A stretch of DNA of 5,784 nt from an uncultured Alphaproteobacteria bacterium (GTDB lineage Bacteria > Pseudomonadota > Alphaproteobacteria > RF32 > CAG-239). This document shows positions 1 to 5,348 of the stretch, in pieces. Position 1 is the stretch's first letter; the number at the start of each line of letters is the position of its first letter. Made by a program: the position numbers and the translations under genes. Location of the stretch: assembly GCA_900553115.1 (NCBI GenBank), contig USCF01000074.1, forward strand, positions 1 to 5,784. Direction: 5' to 3'. The notes beneath the pieces were generated by a model, which saw nothing but the letters and a program-made list of their open reading frames with translations, made no database searches and was not told the origin of the DNA.

Positions 1-202
1 GAAGTTAAAATCATTCCGCCCCGTGTTTATGCTGCCGGAAGGCGAACATGGACTAACCCATTTTGAGGGCTTGCATCCACGTTCGGCCGCTGGTGAAAAA
101 CTTCGCCTTTTGGGTTGTAATGTTTATGAAAAAGGCCGCTTCTGCAACTTTGTGCTTGCCGAATGCTTGCCTGATGAATTGGTTAATTATTTTAGCAGCT
201 GA
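1..202 (+). CDS. C-terminal end of an unrecognised protein (5' end outside window)
   Basis: An open frame runs from the left edge (first full codon at position 2) to a TGA at 200-202, giving the last 66 residues of a protein. The fragment is soluble-looking, with a run rich in Gly, His and Glu (PEGEHGLTHFEGLHPRSAAG, about residues 12-31) and two later Cys residues. It has no membrane segment and ends in NYFSS. Codon use resembles the following genes, and a strong terminator follows 5 nt after the stop, which supports a real gene end. I do not recognise the family. The conserved-looking His/Glu/Arg cluster could belong to an enzyme active site, but that is a guess. The gene is separated from the GNAT unit by both a terminator and a promoter, so they are probably not co-transcribed. 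Confidence 0.7.
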   Translation, partial: KLKSFRPVFMLPEGEHGLTHFEGLHPRSAAGEKLRLLGCNVYEKGRFCNFVLAECLPDELVNYFSS

Positions 203-207
203 TTGAG

Positions 208-249
208 TAAACGGGAGAAATGTTTTTATAATATTTCTTCCGTTTTTTT
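208..249 (+). terminator. Rho-independent terminator of the leftmost gene
   Basis: The arms ACGGGAGAAAT (211-221) and ATTTCTTCCGT (233-243) pair over 11 bp with one G-U, around an 11-nt loop. The preceding A residues (208-210) can extend the stem into the T run at 243-249. It lies just after the stop at 202, so it ends the transcript of the leftmost gene. Confidence 0.9.
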
Positions 250-271
250 GTTTTGCGGTGGATTTTTATCT

Positions 272-296
272 TTTTGCTTGAAAAGCTAAAGCAAAA
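272..296. promoter_or_regulatory. Inverted repeat over the -35 box, possible operator
   Basis: TTTTGCTT (272-279) and AAGCAAAA (289-296) form a perfect 8-bp inverted repeat with a 9-nt centre. It overlaps the -35 box and the promoter spacer. A repressor dimer site here would block the polymerase, but no regulator is encoded nearby, and an AT-rich repeat of this size can arise by chance. Confidence 0.35.
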
Positions 297-306
297 TGTT
301 TATAAT
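278..306 (+). promoter_or_regulatory. Sigma-70-type promoter for the small ORF and GNAT gene
   Basis: A -35 box TTGAAA (278-283) is followed after exactly 17 nt by a perfect -10 box TATAAT (301-306). Transcription should begin near 312-314. That places the start at the left arm of the leader hairpin and downstream of the ATG at 296, so a protein starting at 296 would not be made from this promoter. Confidence 0.75.
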
Positions 307-311
307 CATAA

Positions 312-356
312 ATGTAACAAGGCTTTTATGGGCGTTGTTACATTGGATTAACAACG
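312..356 (+). promoter_or_regulatory. 5' leader with two competing hairpins
   Basis: Three related segments lie in a row. ATGTAACAAGGC (312-323) pairs with GCGTTGTTACAT (332-343), 12 positions with one G/G mismatch and an 8-nt loop. The same middle segment, as CGTTGTTA (333-340), can instead pair perfectly with TAACAACG (349-356) across an 8-nt loop. The two folds exclude each other. The second ends just before the GGAG ribosome binding site (359-362) of the small ORF, so switching between folds could change translation of the ORF. The first fold begins at the predicted transcription start. The pairing is seen directly; the switching role is inference. At DNA level the repeat could instead bind a protein. 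Confidence 0.45.
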
Positions 357-367
357 ATGGAGTTTTT

Positions 368-496
368 ATGTTAAATCGTGCGTCGGCCGCTGCCTTATGC
401 GGTTCTAATGATGGAGACCATCACAGGTTCATCTTTTTATTTGAAACAACTTTCTTATCTTATACCGAGGGAAATGCCATTCTGAAAGGAGTGTAA
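368..496 (+). CDS. Small ORF, 42 aa, possible leader peptide upstream of GNAT gene
   Basis: The ORF starts at ATG 368 with GGAG (359-362) spaced 5 nt upstream and ends with TAA at 494-496, only 2 nt before the GNAT start codon. The product has 42 residues: a small Ala-rich stretch near the start, then GDHHR, then a Phe-rich stretch (FIFLFETTF, about residues 21-29). The same frame is open back to an ATG at 296, but that codon has no clear ribosome binding site and lies upstream of the predicted transcription start, so I chose 368. The AAAGGAG site of the GNAT gene sits inside the last codons, so translation of the two may be coupled. It matches no family I recognise and could be a leader peptide, a small functional protein or a chance frame. 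An internal dyad, TGATGG/CCATCA (409-414/418-423), adds RNA structure. Confidence 0.45.
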   Translation: MLNRASAAALCGSNDGDHHRFIFLFETTFLSYTEGNAILKGV

Positions 497-498
497 CT

Positions 499-1023
499 AT
501 GCTCAGTTTCAGAAATACTTTACGAGAAAATGACCCAGAGGTTATTGCTCAAATTGCTTCTTCAACAGGTTTTTTTGATGATAAAGATGTTAAGCTAAAC
601 GCTGATATCGCCCGCCATTTGCTGCGCAACAAAGATTGCGAACATCGTTTTTTGTTTGCTGAATATAATGGCAAAACGGTGGCTTATGCTTGTTTTGAGG
701 AATTACCGGACGCTAAAGCCGGAACTTATGAGCTATATTGGCTTTCTACTTTGAATGAATATCGCGGATTGGGTATCGGCCGTCAATTGGTTGATTATTT
801 GATTACTCATTTAAAAAGCTTGGGTGCCGAGCGTTTGTATGTTAAAACTGATAGTACAGCGCAATATGAGCCAACCCGCCGTTTTTATGAAAAATGCGGT
901 TTCAGACTTGGAGCAGTTTTGCCGGAATATTATGACACCGGTGATGATTGCTGTATTTATTGTTTGAATATGAAGACCGACGAGCTCGGACTTTCAGAAC
1001 GCCAATATGCGGCGGCGGAATAA
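499..1023 (+). CDS. GNAT family N-acetyltransferase
   Basis: The 174-residue product transfers an acetyl group from acetyl-CoA to an amine; the acceptor cannot be told from sequence. The acetyl-CoA pyrophosphate-binding motif A is RGLGIG at residues 89-94, preceded by the strand YELYWLST and followed by the helix RQLVDYLITHLKSLGA. Motif B is the later segment RRFYEKCGF (127-135), with Tyr130 in the usual place of the general acid. The domain ends near residue 158, and a short charged tail follows. Length is normal for a single-domain GNAT, and no signal peptide or membrane segment is present. The start at 499 has a strong AAAGGAG (485-491) 7 nt upstream. The gene follows the small ORF by 2 nt and is closed by its own terminator, so the two probably form one transcript. 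Family assignment is firm; the substrate is unknown. Confidence 0.92.
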   Translation: MLSFRNTLRENDPEVIAQIASSTGFFDDKDVKLNADIARHLLRNKDCEHRFLFAEYNGKTVAYACFEELPDAKAGTYELYWLSTLNEYRGLGIGRQLVDYLITHLKSLGAERLYVKTDSTAQYEPTRRFYEKCGFRLGAVLPEYYDTGDDCCIYCLNMKTDELGLSERQYAAAE

Positions 1024-1030
1024 AATGAAT

Positions 1031-1056
1031 AAAGGGGGCTGAGCGCTCCCTTTTTT
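1031..1056 (+). terminator. Rho-independent terminator after GNAT gene
   Basis: AAAGGGGGC (1031-1039) pairs with GCTCCCTTT (1045-1053) over 9 bp with one G-U, around the loop TGAGC. The T run covers 1051-1056. It lies 8 nt after the GNAT stop and separates that unit from the next promoter. Confidence 0.9.
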
Positions 1057-1059
1057 ATC

Positions 1060-1087
1060 ATGTCAATTTGATGATAATAATTGACAT
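1060..1087. promoter_or_regulatory. Perfect 9-bp inverted repeat over the -35 box, candidate operator
   Basis: ATGTCAATT (1060-1068) and AATTGACAT (1079-1087) are perfect inverted copies separated by 10 nt. The right arm contains the whole -35 box. Arm centres are about 19 bp apart, nearly two helical turns, which suits a dimeric DNA-binding protein on one face. The repeat begins 3 nt after the terminator T run and lacks a T tail of its own, so a terminator role is unlikely. The regulator is unknown. Confidence 0.45.
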
Positions 1088-1108
1088 TAAGTTTGGCTTG
1101 ATTATATT
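1081..1108 (+). promoter_or_regulatory. Promoter of the MORN-patatin-PHP operon
   Basis: A consensus -35 box TTGACA (1081-1086) is followed after 16 nt by TATATT (1103-1108). The predicted start near 1115 leaves a leader of about 20 nt containing AGGAG (1123-1127), 7 nt before the ATG at 1135. Confidence 0.75.
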
Positions 1109-1134
1109 TAAACAAAAAAAATAGGAGCGGTAAA

Positions 1135-1644
1135 ATGAAACAGGTTTTTATAGGTGCTTTTCTTTGTTTGATGTTTTTGAGCGGTGCGGCTATGGCCAAA
1201 GAAAAAGTTTTGACGGCAGATGATGTTAATTGCAACGCCGACGGAACTTATTGCGAGCGTGAGGGCGGACGGCCGTTTACAGGGCAGGTTTCGCGCTATA
1301 ACGGCGAAGAAAAAATGCTCTCGACCTATCAAAGCGGCAGGCTTAGCGGGTTGACCACAGTTTGGAACGCCGAGGGCAGAATAGCCAGCAAAACTTATTA
1401 TAAAAACGGAAAGAAAAACGGTGTGGAAAAAATTTTTTATGATAACCGCACTATCAAGTCGTTTGCCGAATATAAAGACGGATATTTGCATGGCAAAGTG
1501 GAATATTACACCGAAAAAGGCAAGCTAAAAGGGCGTTTGAGCTATAAAAACGGATATTTTGAAAAAGGTTACTGCGTGGTTGACGGGCAAAAACAAGAAA
1601 TCAGAGCCGCACGCACAACCGAAATTATGACATGCGGTGATTGA
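1135..1644 (+). CDS. Exported MORN-repeat protein (YwqK-like)
   Basis: The 169-residue product begins with a Sec signal peptide: Lys2, a hydrophobic core (about residues 4-17), and an AMA site predicting cleavage after Ala21. The mature part carries about four MORN_2-type repeats of 22-24 residues (near 45-64, 65-87, 88-112 and 113-136) with a partial one from 137, each built on a pattern like YKNGKKNG followed by an aromatic stretch. Proteins with these repeats are often annotated as YwqK family antitoxin, but that name does not prove a toxin-antitoxin role. Four Cys residues in the mature part (33, 40, 147, 167) could form disulfides in the periplasm; this is inference. It is the first gene of a three-gene operon, and its TGA overlaps the patatin start as TGATG. 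It is probably a periplasmic or surface binding protein. Confidence 0.82.
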   Translation: MKQVFIGAFLCLMFLSGAAMAKEKVLTADDVNCNADGTYCEREGGRPFTGQVSRYNGEEKMLSTYQSGRLSGLTTVWNAEGRIASKTYYKNGKKNGVEKIFYDNRTIKSFAEYKDGYLHGKVEYYTEKGKLKGRLSYKNGYFEKGYCVVDGQKQEIRAARTTEIMTCGD

Positions 1645-2501
1645 TGAAAACAGGTTTGGTTTTAGAGGGCGGAGCGCAACGCGCCATATATACCGCCGGT
1701 GTTTTAGATGTTTTTATGGAAAACGGCATAACGTTTGATGGCGTTATCGGCGTTTCGGCCGGAGCAATTCACGGCTGTTCGTTTGTTTCGAGACAGCATC
1801 GGCGTAGCATTGATTATACTTTGGCTTATGCCGGAGATAAAAACTATATGAGCTGGTATTCATTTTTGACAACCGGAAATATGGTTAATGAGGAGTTTTG
1901 CTATCATACTCTGCCGGAAAAACTTTTTCCGTTTGACCACAAAACTTTTGAGGCAAATAACACGGATTTTTATGCTGTGTGCAGTAATTTGCAAACAGGG
2001 CAGGCTGAATATGTCAAATGCGCAAAAATGGACAAGACCGGGTTGGCCTATTTGCGGGCGTCGGCTTCTATGCCTTTTGTTTCGCGGATTTCAGAAATCG
2101 GCGGAAAAAAATATTTGGACGGCGGAATTTGCGACAGCATTCCTTTGCGCGCGTTTCAAAAAATGGGCTATGAGCGTTGCGTGGTGGTGCAGACCAGAGC
2201 CGCCGGATACCAAAAAAAGCCAAACAAGCTGGGGTGGCTGGCGCCGCTGGTGTATCGCAAATATCCAAAGTTTGCCGCCGCCATAAAAAATAGGCATATA
2301 ATGTATAACAATGAGCTGGAGCAGATTGAACAGGCGCAAAAAAACGGCGCGGCGTTTGTTATCCGTCCGAGTAAAAATGTTAAAATTCATCATATGGAAA
2401 CAGATAAAAAAGTGTTGCAGGCGGTTTATGAGTTGGGGCGCGGTGACGCTATAAAACTTTTGCCGGAACTGAAAAAATTTTTAAAAGAGGCTAAAAAATA
2501 A
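1644..2501 (+). CDS. Patatin-like phospholipase / acyl hydrolase (YjjU/YlbK-like)
   Basis: This 285-residue protein has the full catalytic set of bacterial patatins, which hydrolyse acyl esters of lipids with a Ser-Asp dyad. The N-terminal Gly-rich oxyanion loop is LEGGAQR (residues 7-13). The nucleophile elbow is GVSAG (36-40, Ser38), and the catalytic Asp is in YLDGG (Asp159-Gly160). The C-terminal part, with the segment VIRPSKNVKIHHMETD (239-254), resembles the extension seen in YjjU/YlbK-like proteins. There is no signal peptide, so it should act in the cytoplasm or at the inner membrane face. I chose ATG 1644, which overlaps the preceding TGA (TGATG), over the TTG one codon earlier. Only a weak GGTGA lies upstream, so translation probably depends on coupling to the MORN gene. 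The lipid substrate is unknown. Confidence 0.9.
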   Translation: MKTGLVLEGGAQRAIYTAGVLDVFMENGITFDGVIGVSAGAIHGCSFVSRQHRRSIDYTLAYAGDKNYMSWYSFLTTGNMVNEEFCYHTLPEKLFPFDHKTFEANNTDFYAVCSNLQTGQAEYVKCAKMDKTGLAYLRASASMPFVSRISEIGGKKYLDGGICDSIPLRAFQKMGYERCVVVQTRAAGYQKKPNKLGWLAPLVYRKYPKFAAAIKNRHIMYNNELEQIEQAQKNGAAFVIRPSKNVKIHHMETDKKVLQAVYELGRGDAIKLLPELKKFLKEAKK

Positions 2502-3328
2502 TGCAGAATTTTACTTATCATACGCATAATCATGAACAAGATTTTGACGGACATCAAAGCGCTGAAGAAATGATTGCCGCTGCCGAAGAAAAAGGTTTTG
2601 CGGAAATCGGAGTTTCCAATCATTTGATATGTCATAAAAATTTGCGTATTGAAAACGGCTATAAGCCGATGTTTCGGCAAGATTTAAAGAGCGGTGAGGA
2701 GTGTTACAAAAAACATATTGAGCTGATACGGCAAGCAGCGGAAAAACACCGTATAAAAGTGCGGGTTGGTTTTGAGGTGGATTTTTTCCCGTCGGCATAT
2801 TGGCGTGATAATTTTGAAAAAATGCTCAAAAATCTGGACGTTGATTATCTTATTGGTTCAACGCATTTTATCCGCTCGGCAGACGAGAGTTTTTTGTGCA
2901 ATATTTATCATATGAAATATCATCCGGATTTGCCGCAGCAGCCGGAATTTAAGGAATATCTGCGCAACTATTGGCGCAACATTGTCGCGGCTGTGGAAAG
3001 CGGATATTTTACTTTTATCGCTCATGTTGACTATATCACGATTTTTAATTTGTGCGTTGAGCCGGAATGGGATGAGTATAAATGGCGTGTGATTGAGGCG
3101 TTGGCAAAACATAAGCAGCCGTTTGAGCTGAACACCAGCGGCTATAACCGCATAGATATGCAGCACCCGACGACCTGGATGTTAGAAGAGCTGAACAAAC
3201 GCGGCGTACCGGTTATTATCAGCGACGACGCGCACGATGTTTCTATGCTGGGACAACACTTTGAACGTGCAGAAAAACTGCTTTCAGAACTTGGCTATAG
3301 CAATCGTTTCAACCCGTTTAAAGTGTAA
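2501..3328 (+). CDS. PHP-family phosphoesterase, histidinol-phosphatase-like (HisJ/HisK type)
   Basis: The 275-residue protein shows the metal ligands of the PHP fold in order: HTH (His7, His9), His41 in SNHL, Glu92 in GFEVDF, His122 in GSTHF, His175 in IAHVDY, and the final SDDAH (Asp242/243, His245). Length and motif spacing match the HisJ/HisK histidinol-phosphatase type, which removes phosphate from L-histidinol phosphate in histidine synthesis. No other his gene is visible, so a different phosphomonoester is possible. The ATG overlaps the patatin stop as TAATG, and AGAGG (2486-2490) lies 10 nt upstream, so the gene is co-translated with patatin. Its last 11 bp overlap the convergent GT2 gene. 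Family is firm; the specific substrate is not. Confidence 0.88.
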   Translation: MQNFTYHTHNHEQDFDGHQSAEEMIAAAEEKGFAEIGVSNHLICHKNLRIENGYKPMFRQDLKSGEECYKKHIELIRQAAEKHRIKVRVGFEVDFFPSAYWRDNFEKMLKNLDVDYLIGSTHFIRSADESFLCNIYHMKYHPDLPQQPEFKEYLRNYWRNIVAAVESGYFTFIAHVDYITIFNLCVEPEWDEYKWRVIEALAKHKQPFELNTSGYNRIDMQHPTTWMLEELNKRGVPVIISDDAHDVSMLGQHFERAEKLLSELGYSNRFNPFKV

Positions 3329-4289
3329 ATTTCAAAAGGGTGAAATGTTTGTGTAAAAATGCGTATATTGCAATTTTGCGCTTTAAGGAAACATCAGAAT
3401 AGCGGACAATCTTTTGATTGACCAGTTTTTGCAAATCAGACCGTAATTTTTCGTATAACTCTGTGTCTTTTTGCGGATTATATTTTTGGCAAAAATCATT
3501 TATAAACATGCCAAAAGCATACCTGCTGGCGATTTTGCGCAAAATCTTTTGCTCTTGCGGATACGTTTTAACAAGGTTGATAATTTCCGCCGGCAAAGCG
3601 GTGTATTCTTCTATACGCTTGTCGGAAAGAGGCTTTAAAGTTTGATTGTTGTCGCTTTGACGATAGGCGACAAGTTGATATTTGCAACAAACGGCTTTTT
3701 TGCTTGCGAGCAATACGGCAATGTTGAAAAGCATGTCGTTAATAGCCGGAAGTTTAAGTGAAAAGTTAATGTTTTTAAGCAGTTCAGCTTTGTATAATTT
3801 GCACCACATAAGGCTTTCTATTTTCTTTTTACGCAAAAATTTTGCTCTAAATGGTAAGGTGTAAACCGCGTCAAAATTTGCATGGTGTTTTTCTTTAAAA
3901 ACATAATCGTCATCACCATAAAATTTTAGATAACTGCAACAGCTTATGTCAGATTGGCTTTTTTGCAAATTAGCATATAAAATTTCCAAATATTGGGGAT
4001 GATATAAATCGTCATTGTCTAAAAACGCAACGTATTGTCCGTTTATGGCTTGCAACGCGCGGTTTCGGCTGGAACTTCCTCCGCCGTTTGGTTGGTTTAT
4101 GATATGAAAACGGGCGTCTTTGGCGGCGTATTCTTCAAGAATTTGCGCTGAATTGTCGCTTGATCCGTCGTTGACGCAAATGGCTTCCCAATTTTTATAA
4201 GTTTGCGCCAACACGCTGTCCAAGCAAGCGCGCAGATATTTTTCCGCATTATAAACGGGAATGACAATAGAAATTAAAGGCTCGGTCAT
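3318..4289 (-). CDS. Family 2 glycosyltransferase (surface polysaccharide)
   Basis: The 323-residue protein is a GT-A-fold inverting glycosyltransferase that uses a nucleotide sugar. The N-terminal motif SIVIPVYN (7-14) is followed by VNDGSSD (39-45), with Asp41 contacting the nucleotide, and by the metal-binding FLDNDD (89-94). The later stretch MWCKLYKAELL and the AINDMLFN segment (182-189) are usual for bacterial GT2 enzymes of capsule and O-antigen loci. The C-terminal 100 residues are basic and variable, which suits acceptor or membrane-surface binding; no clear transmembrane helix is seen. AAAGGA (4296-4301 on the minus strand) lies inside the end of the upstream GT4 gene, and the start is 3 nt after that gene's stop. 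It is the last gene of the visible minus-strand operon. Donor and acceptor sugars are unknown. Confidence 0.92.
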   Translation of the reverse strand: MTEPLISIVIPVYNAEKYLRACLDSVLAQTYKNWEAICVNDGSSDNSAQILEEYAAKDARFHIINQPNGGGSSSRNRALQAINGQYVAFLDNDDLYHPQYLEILYANLQKSQSDISCCSYLKFYGDDDYVFKEKHHANFDAVYTLPFRAKFLRKKKIESLMWCKLYKAELLKNINFSLKLPAINDMLFNIAVLLASKKAVCCKYQLVAYRQSDNNQTLKPLSDKRIEEYTALPAEIINLVKTYPQEQKILRKIASRYAFGMFINDFCQKYNPQKDTELYEKLRSDLQKLVNQKIVRYSDVSLKRKIAIYAFLHKHFTLLKFTL

Positions 4290-4292
4290 ATC

Positions 4293-5345
4293 TTATCCTT
4301 TCAGCACGGAGGTAACCGCGGCAGCCAGCTTTTTTGCCACTTGCGGCAAAGTATAGTTGTTTTGCAGCAGATTATAGCCGTTTTCCGCCACTTTTTTGGT
4401 TTGTTCATAGTGTTCAAGCGCGTATTGCAGCTTGTCGGCCAACTCATTTACCGCTTTTATCCTAAAAGTGTAGGCGGCGTCTTTGTGGTCGGCAAAAATT
4501 TCCGCCGGTCCTTCGGCAAGCGAAGTAACAATCGGCAGAGAATAGTTCATCGCCTCTAAAAGCACAATTCCGAACGGTTCAAAATTGGACGGCAGCACAA
4601 AAATATCCAGCGATTTATAAAACTCGTCTTTATCTTTTATCCAGCCCAAAAGTTTGACATCATTTTCAAGCCGGTTGTCGGTAATCAATTTGCGGATTTT
4701 AGCGTCTTCATGAGCATACGTTGCCGAAGCGCCGCCTCCCAAAACCGCTTGAAAAGGAACACCGCGCTTTTTTAATTCCGCCAACGCCAAAATATAGTCG
4801 CAGAAACCTTTCATCGGGTCAAAACGTCCGATTGTGCCGATAACAGGCGGTTGATGATATGGCGGCAGCGGGCGAAACGGCTGAGGTTCGGACACCAAAT
4901 TCGGAATTACAAAAATCTTGTCAGCCGGAAAACCATAGCCGGCGAAAATCCGCTTTTGATGTTGGGTGATGGAAAATATGGCGGCGCATTTTTCCAGATG
5001 CTTAAACTTTGGATTGTGCGCCACGCCAACAACTTTTATACCCAGCATTTTGGCGGCGGCAATCACCAGCTCCAGCGCTTTTTTGCTATGCACAATGATC
5101 AAATCCGGCTGATATTTTTTAAAACAGCGGTAAAATGTCCAAATCAAAAACAAGTTGAGGTGCGAAAAGCGGATTTTGCATTGTTTCAAATTTTGATGCG
5201 TTGTGATTTTTTCGTTAATCTGCGCGCGTTTATCGGTAATGGCAAGCACATCAAAACCTTGTGAAAGCAGAGCGTTATTATAGTCTAAAAACGCTTGTTC
5301 AATTCCGCCTAAGCCGCGCGCAATCATAATGTTGACAATTTTCAT
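4293..5345 (-). CDS. Family 4 glycosyltransferase
   Basis: The 350-residue protein has the GT-B fold of retaining GT4 enzymes. The N-terminal domain begins MKIVNIMIARGLGGIEQAF, whose Gly-rich loop (11-14) is typical of the acceptor side. The C-terminal donor domain starts near residue 166. It carries IGTIGRFDPMKG (169-180, with Arg174 and Lys179 likely binding the donor phosphates) and the EPFGIVLLE signature (256-264), the E-x7-E motif that binds the nucleotide sugar. Length is normal for the family. It lacks a signal peptide and should act at the cytoplasmic membrane face. GGAG (5354-5357, minus strand) lies 8 nt before the ATG, inside the upstream gene's end; the upstream stop is 3 nt away. 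It probably adds one sugar of a capsule, O-antigen or LPS-core chain; the sugar cannot be told. Confidence 0.93.
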   Translation of the reverse strand: MKIVNIMIARGLGGIEQAFLDYNNALLSQGFDVLAITDKRAQINEKITTHQNLKQCKIRFSHLNLFLIWTFYRCFKKYQPDLIIVHSKKALELVIAAAKMLGIKVVGVAHNPKFKHLEKCAAIFSITQHQKRIFAGYGFPADKIFVIPNLVSEPQPFRPLPPYHQPPVIGTIGRFDPMKGFCDYILALAELKKRGVPFQAVLGGGASATYAHEDAKIRKLITDNRLENDVKLLGWIKDKDEFYKSLDIFVLPSNFEPFGIVLLEAMNYSLPIVTSLAEGPAEIFADHKDAAYTFRIKAVNELADKLQYALEHYEQTKKVAENGYNLLQNNYTLPQVAKKLAAAVTSVLKG

Positions 5346-5348
5346 TTT

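Noticed and set aside
296..367. N-terminal extension of the small ORF from ATG 296
   Set aside because: The ATG overlaps the promoter spacer and lies upstream of the predicted transcription start. It lacks a convincing ribosome binding site, while ATG 368 has GGAG at good spacing.
83..392. Exact 10-mer TCGGCCGCTG at 83-92 and again at 383-392, 300 bp apart
   Set aside because: The flanks do not match, no other copies were noticed, and both fall in coding frames using common Ser-Ala-Ala codons, so chance is the simpler explanation.
957..1491. Minus-strand open frames across the GNAT end and the MORN gene
   Set aside because: They run antisense to well-supported genes and across a terminator and a promoter, and show no recognisable motif or ribosome binding site.
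1641..1643. TTG as the patatin start
   Set aside because: It adds only one Met before an ATG that forms the classic TGATG overlap with the upstream stop, so the ATG is more likely.
3330..3345. TTTCA/TGAAA dyad as a bidirectional terminator
   Set aside because: The stem is only 5 bp and AT-rich, and neither strand has a proper T run after it.
4851..5264. Plus-strand 137-residue open frame inside the GT4 gene
   Set aside because: It is the complement of a gene with clear GT4 motifs and shows no family features of its own.
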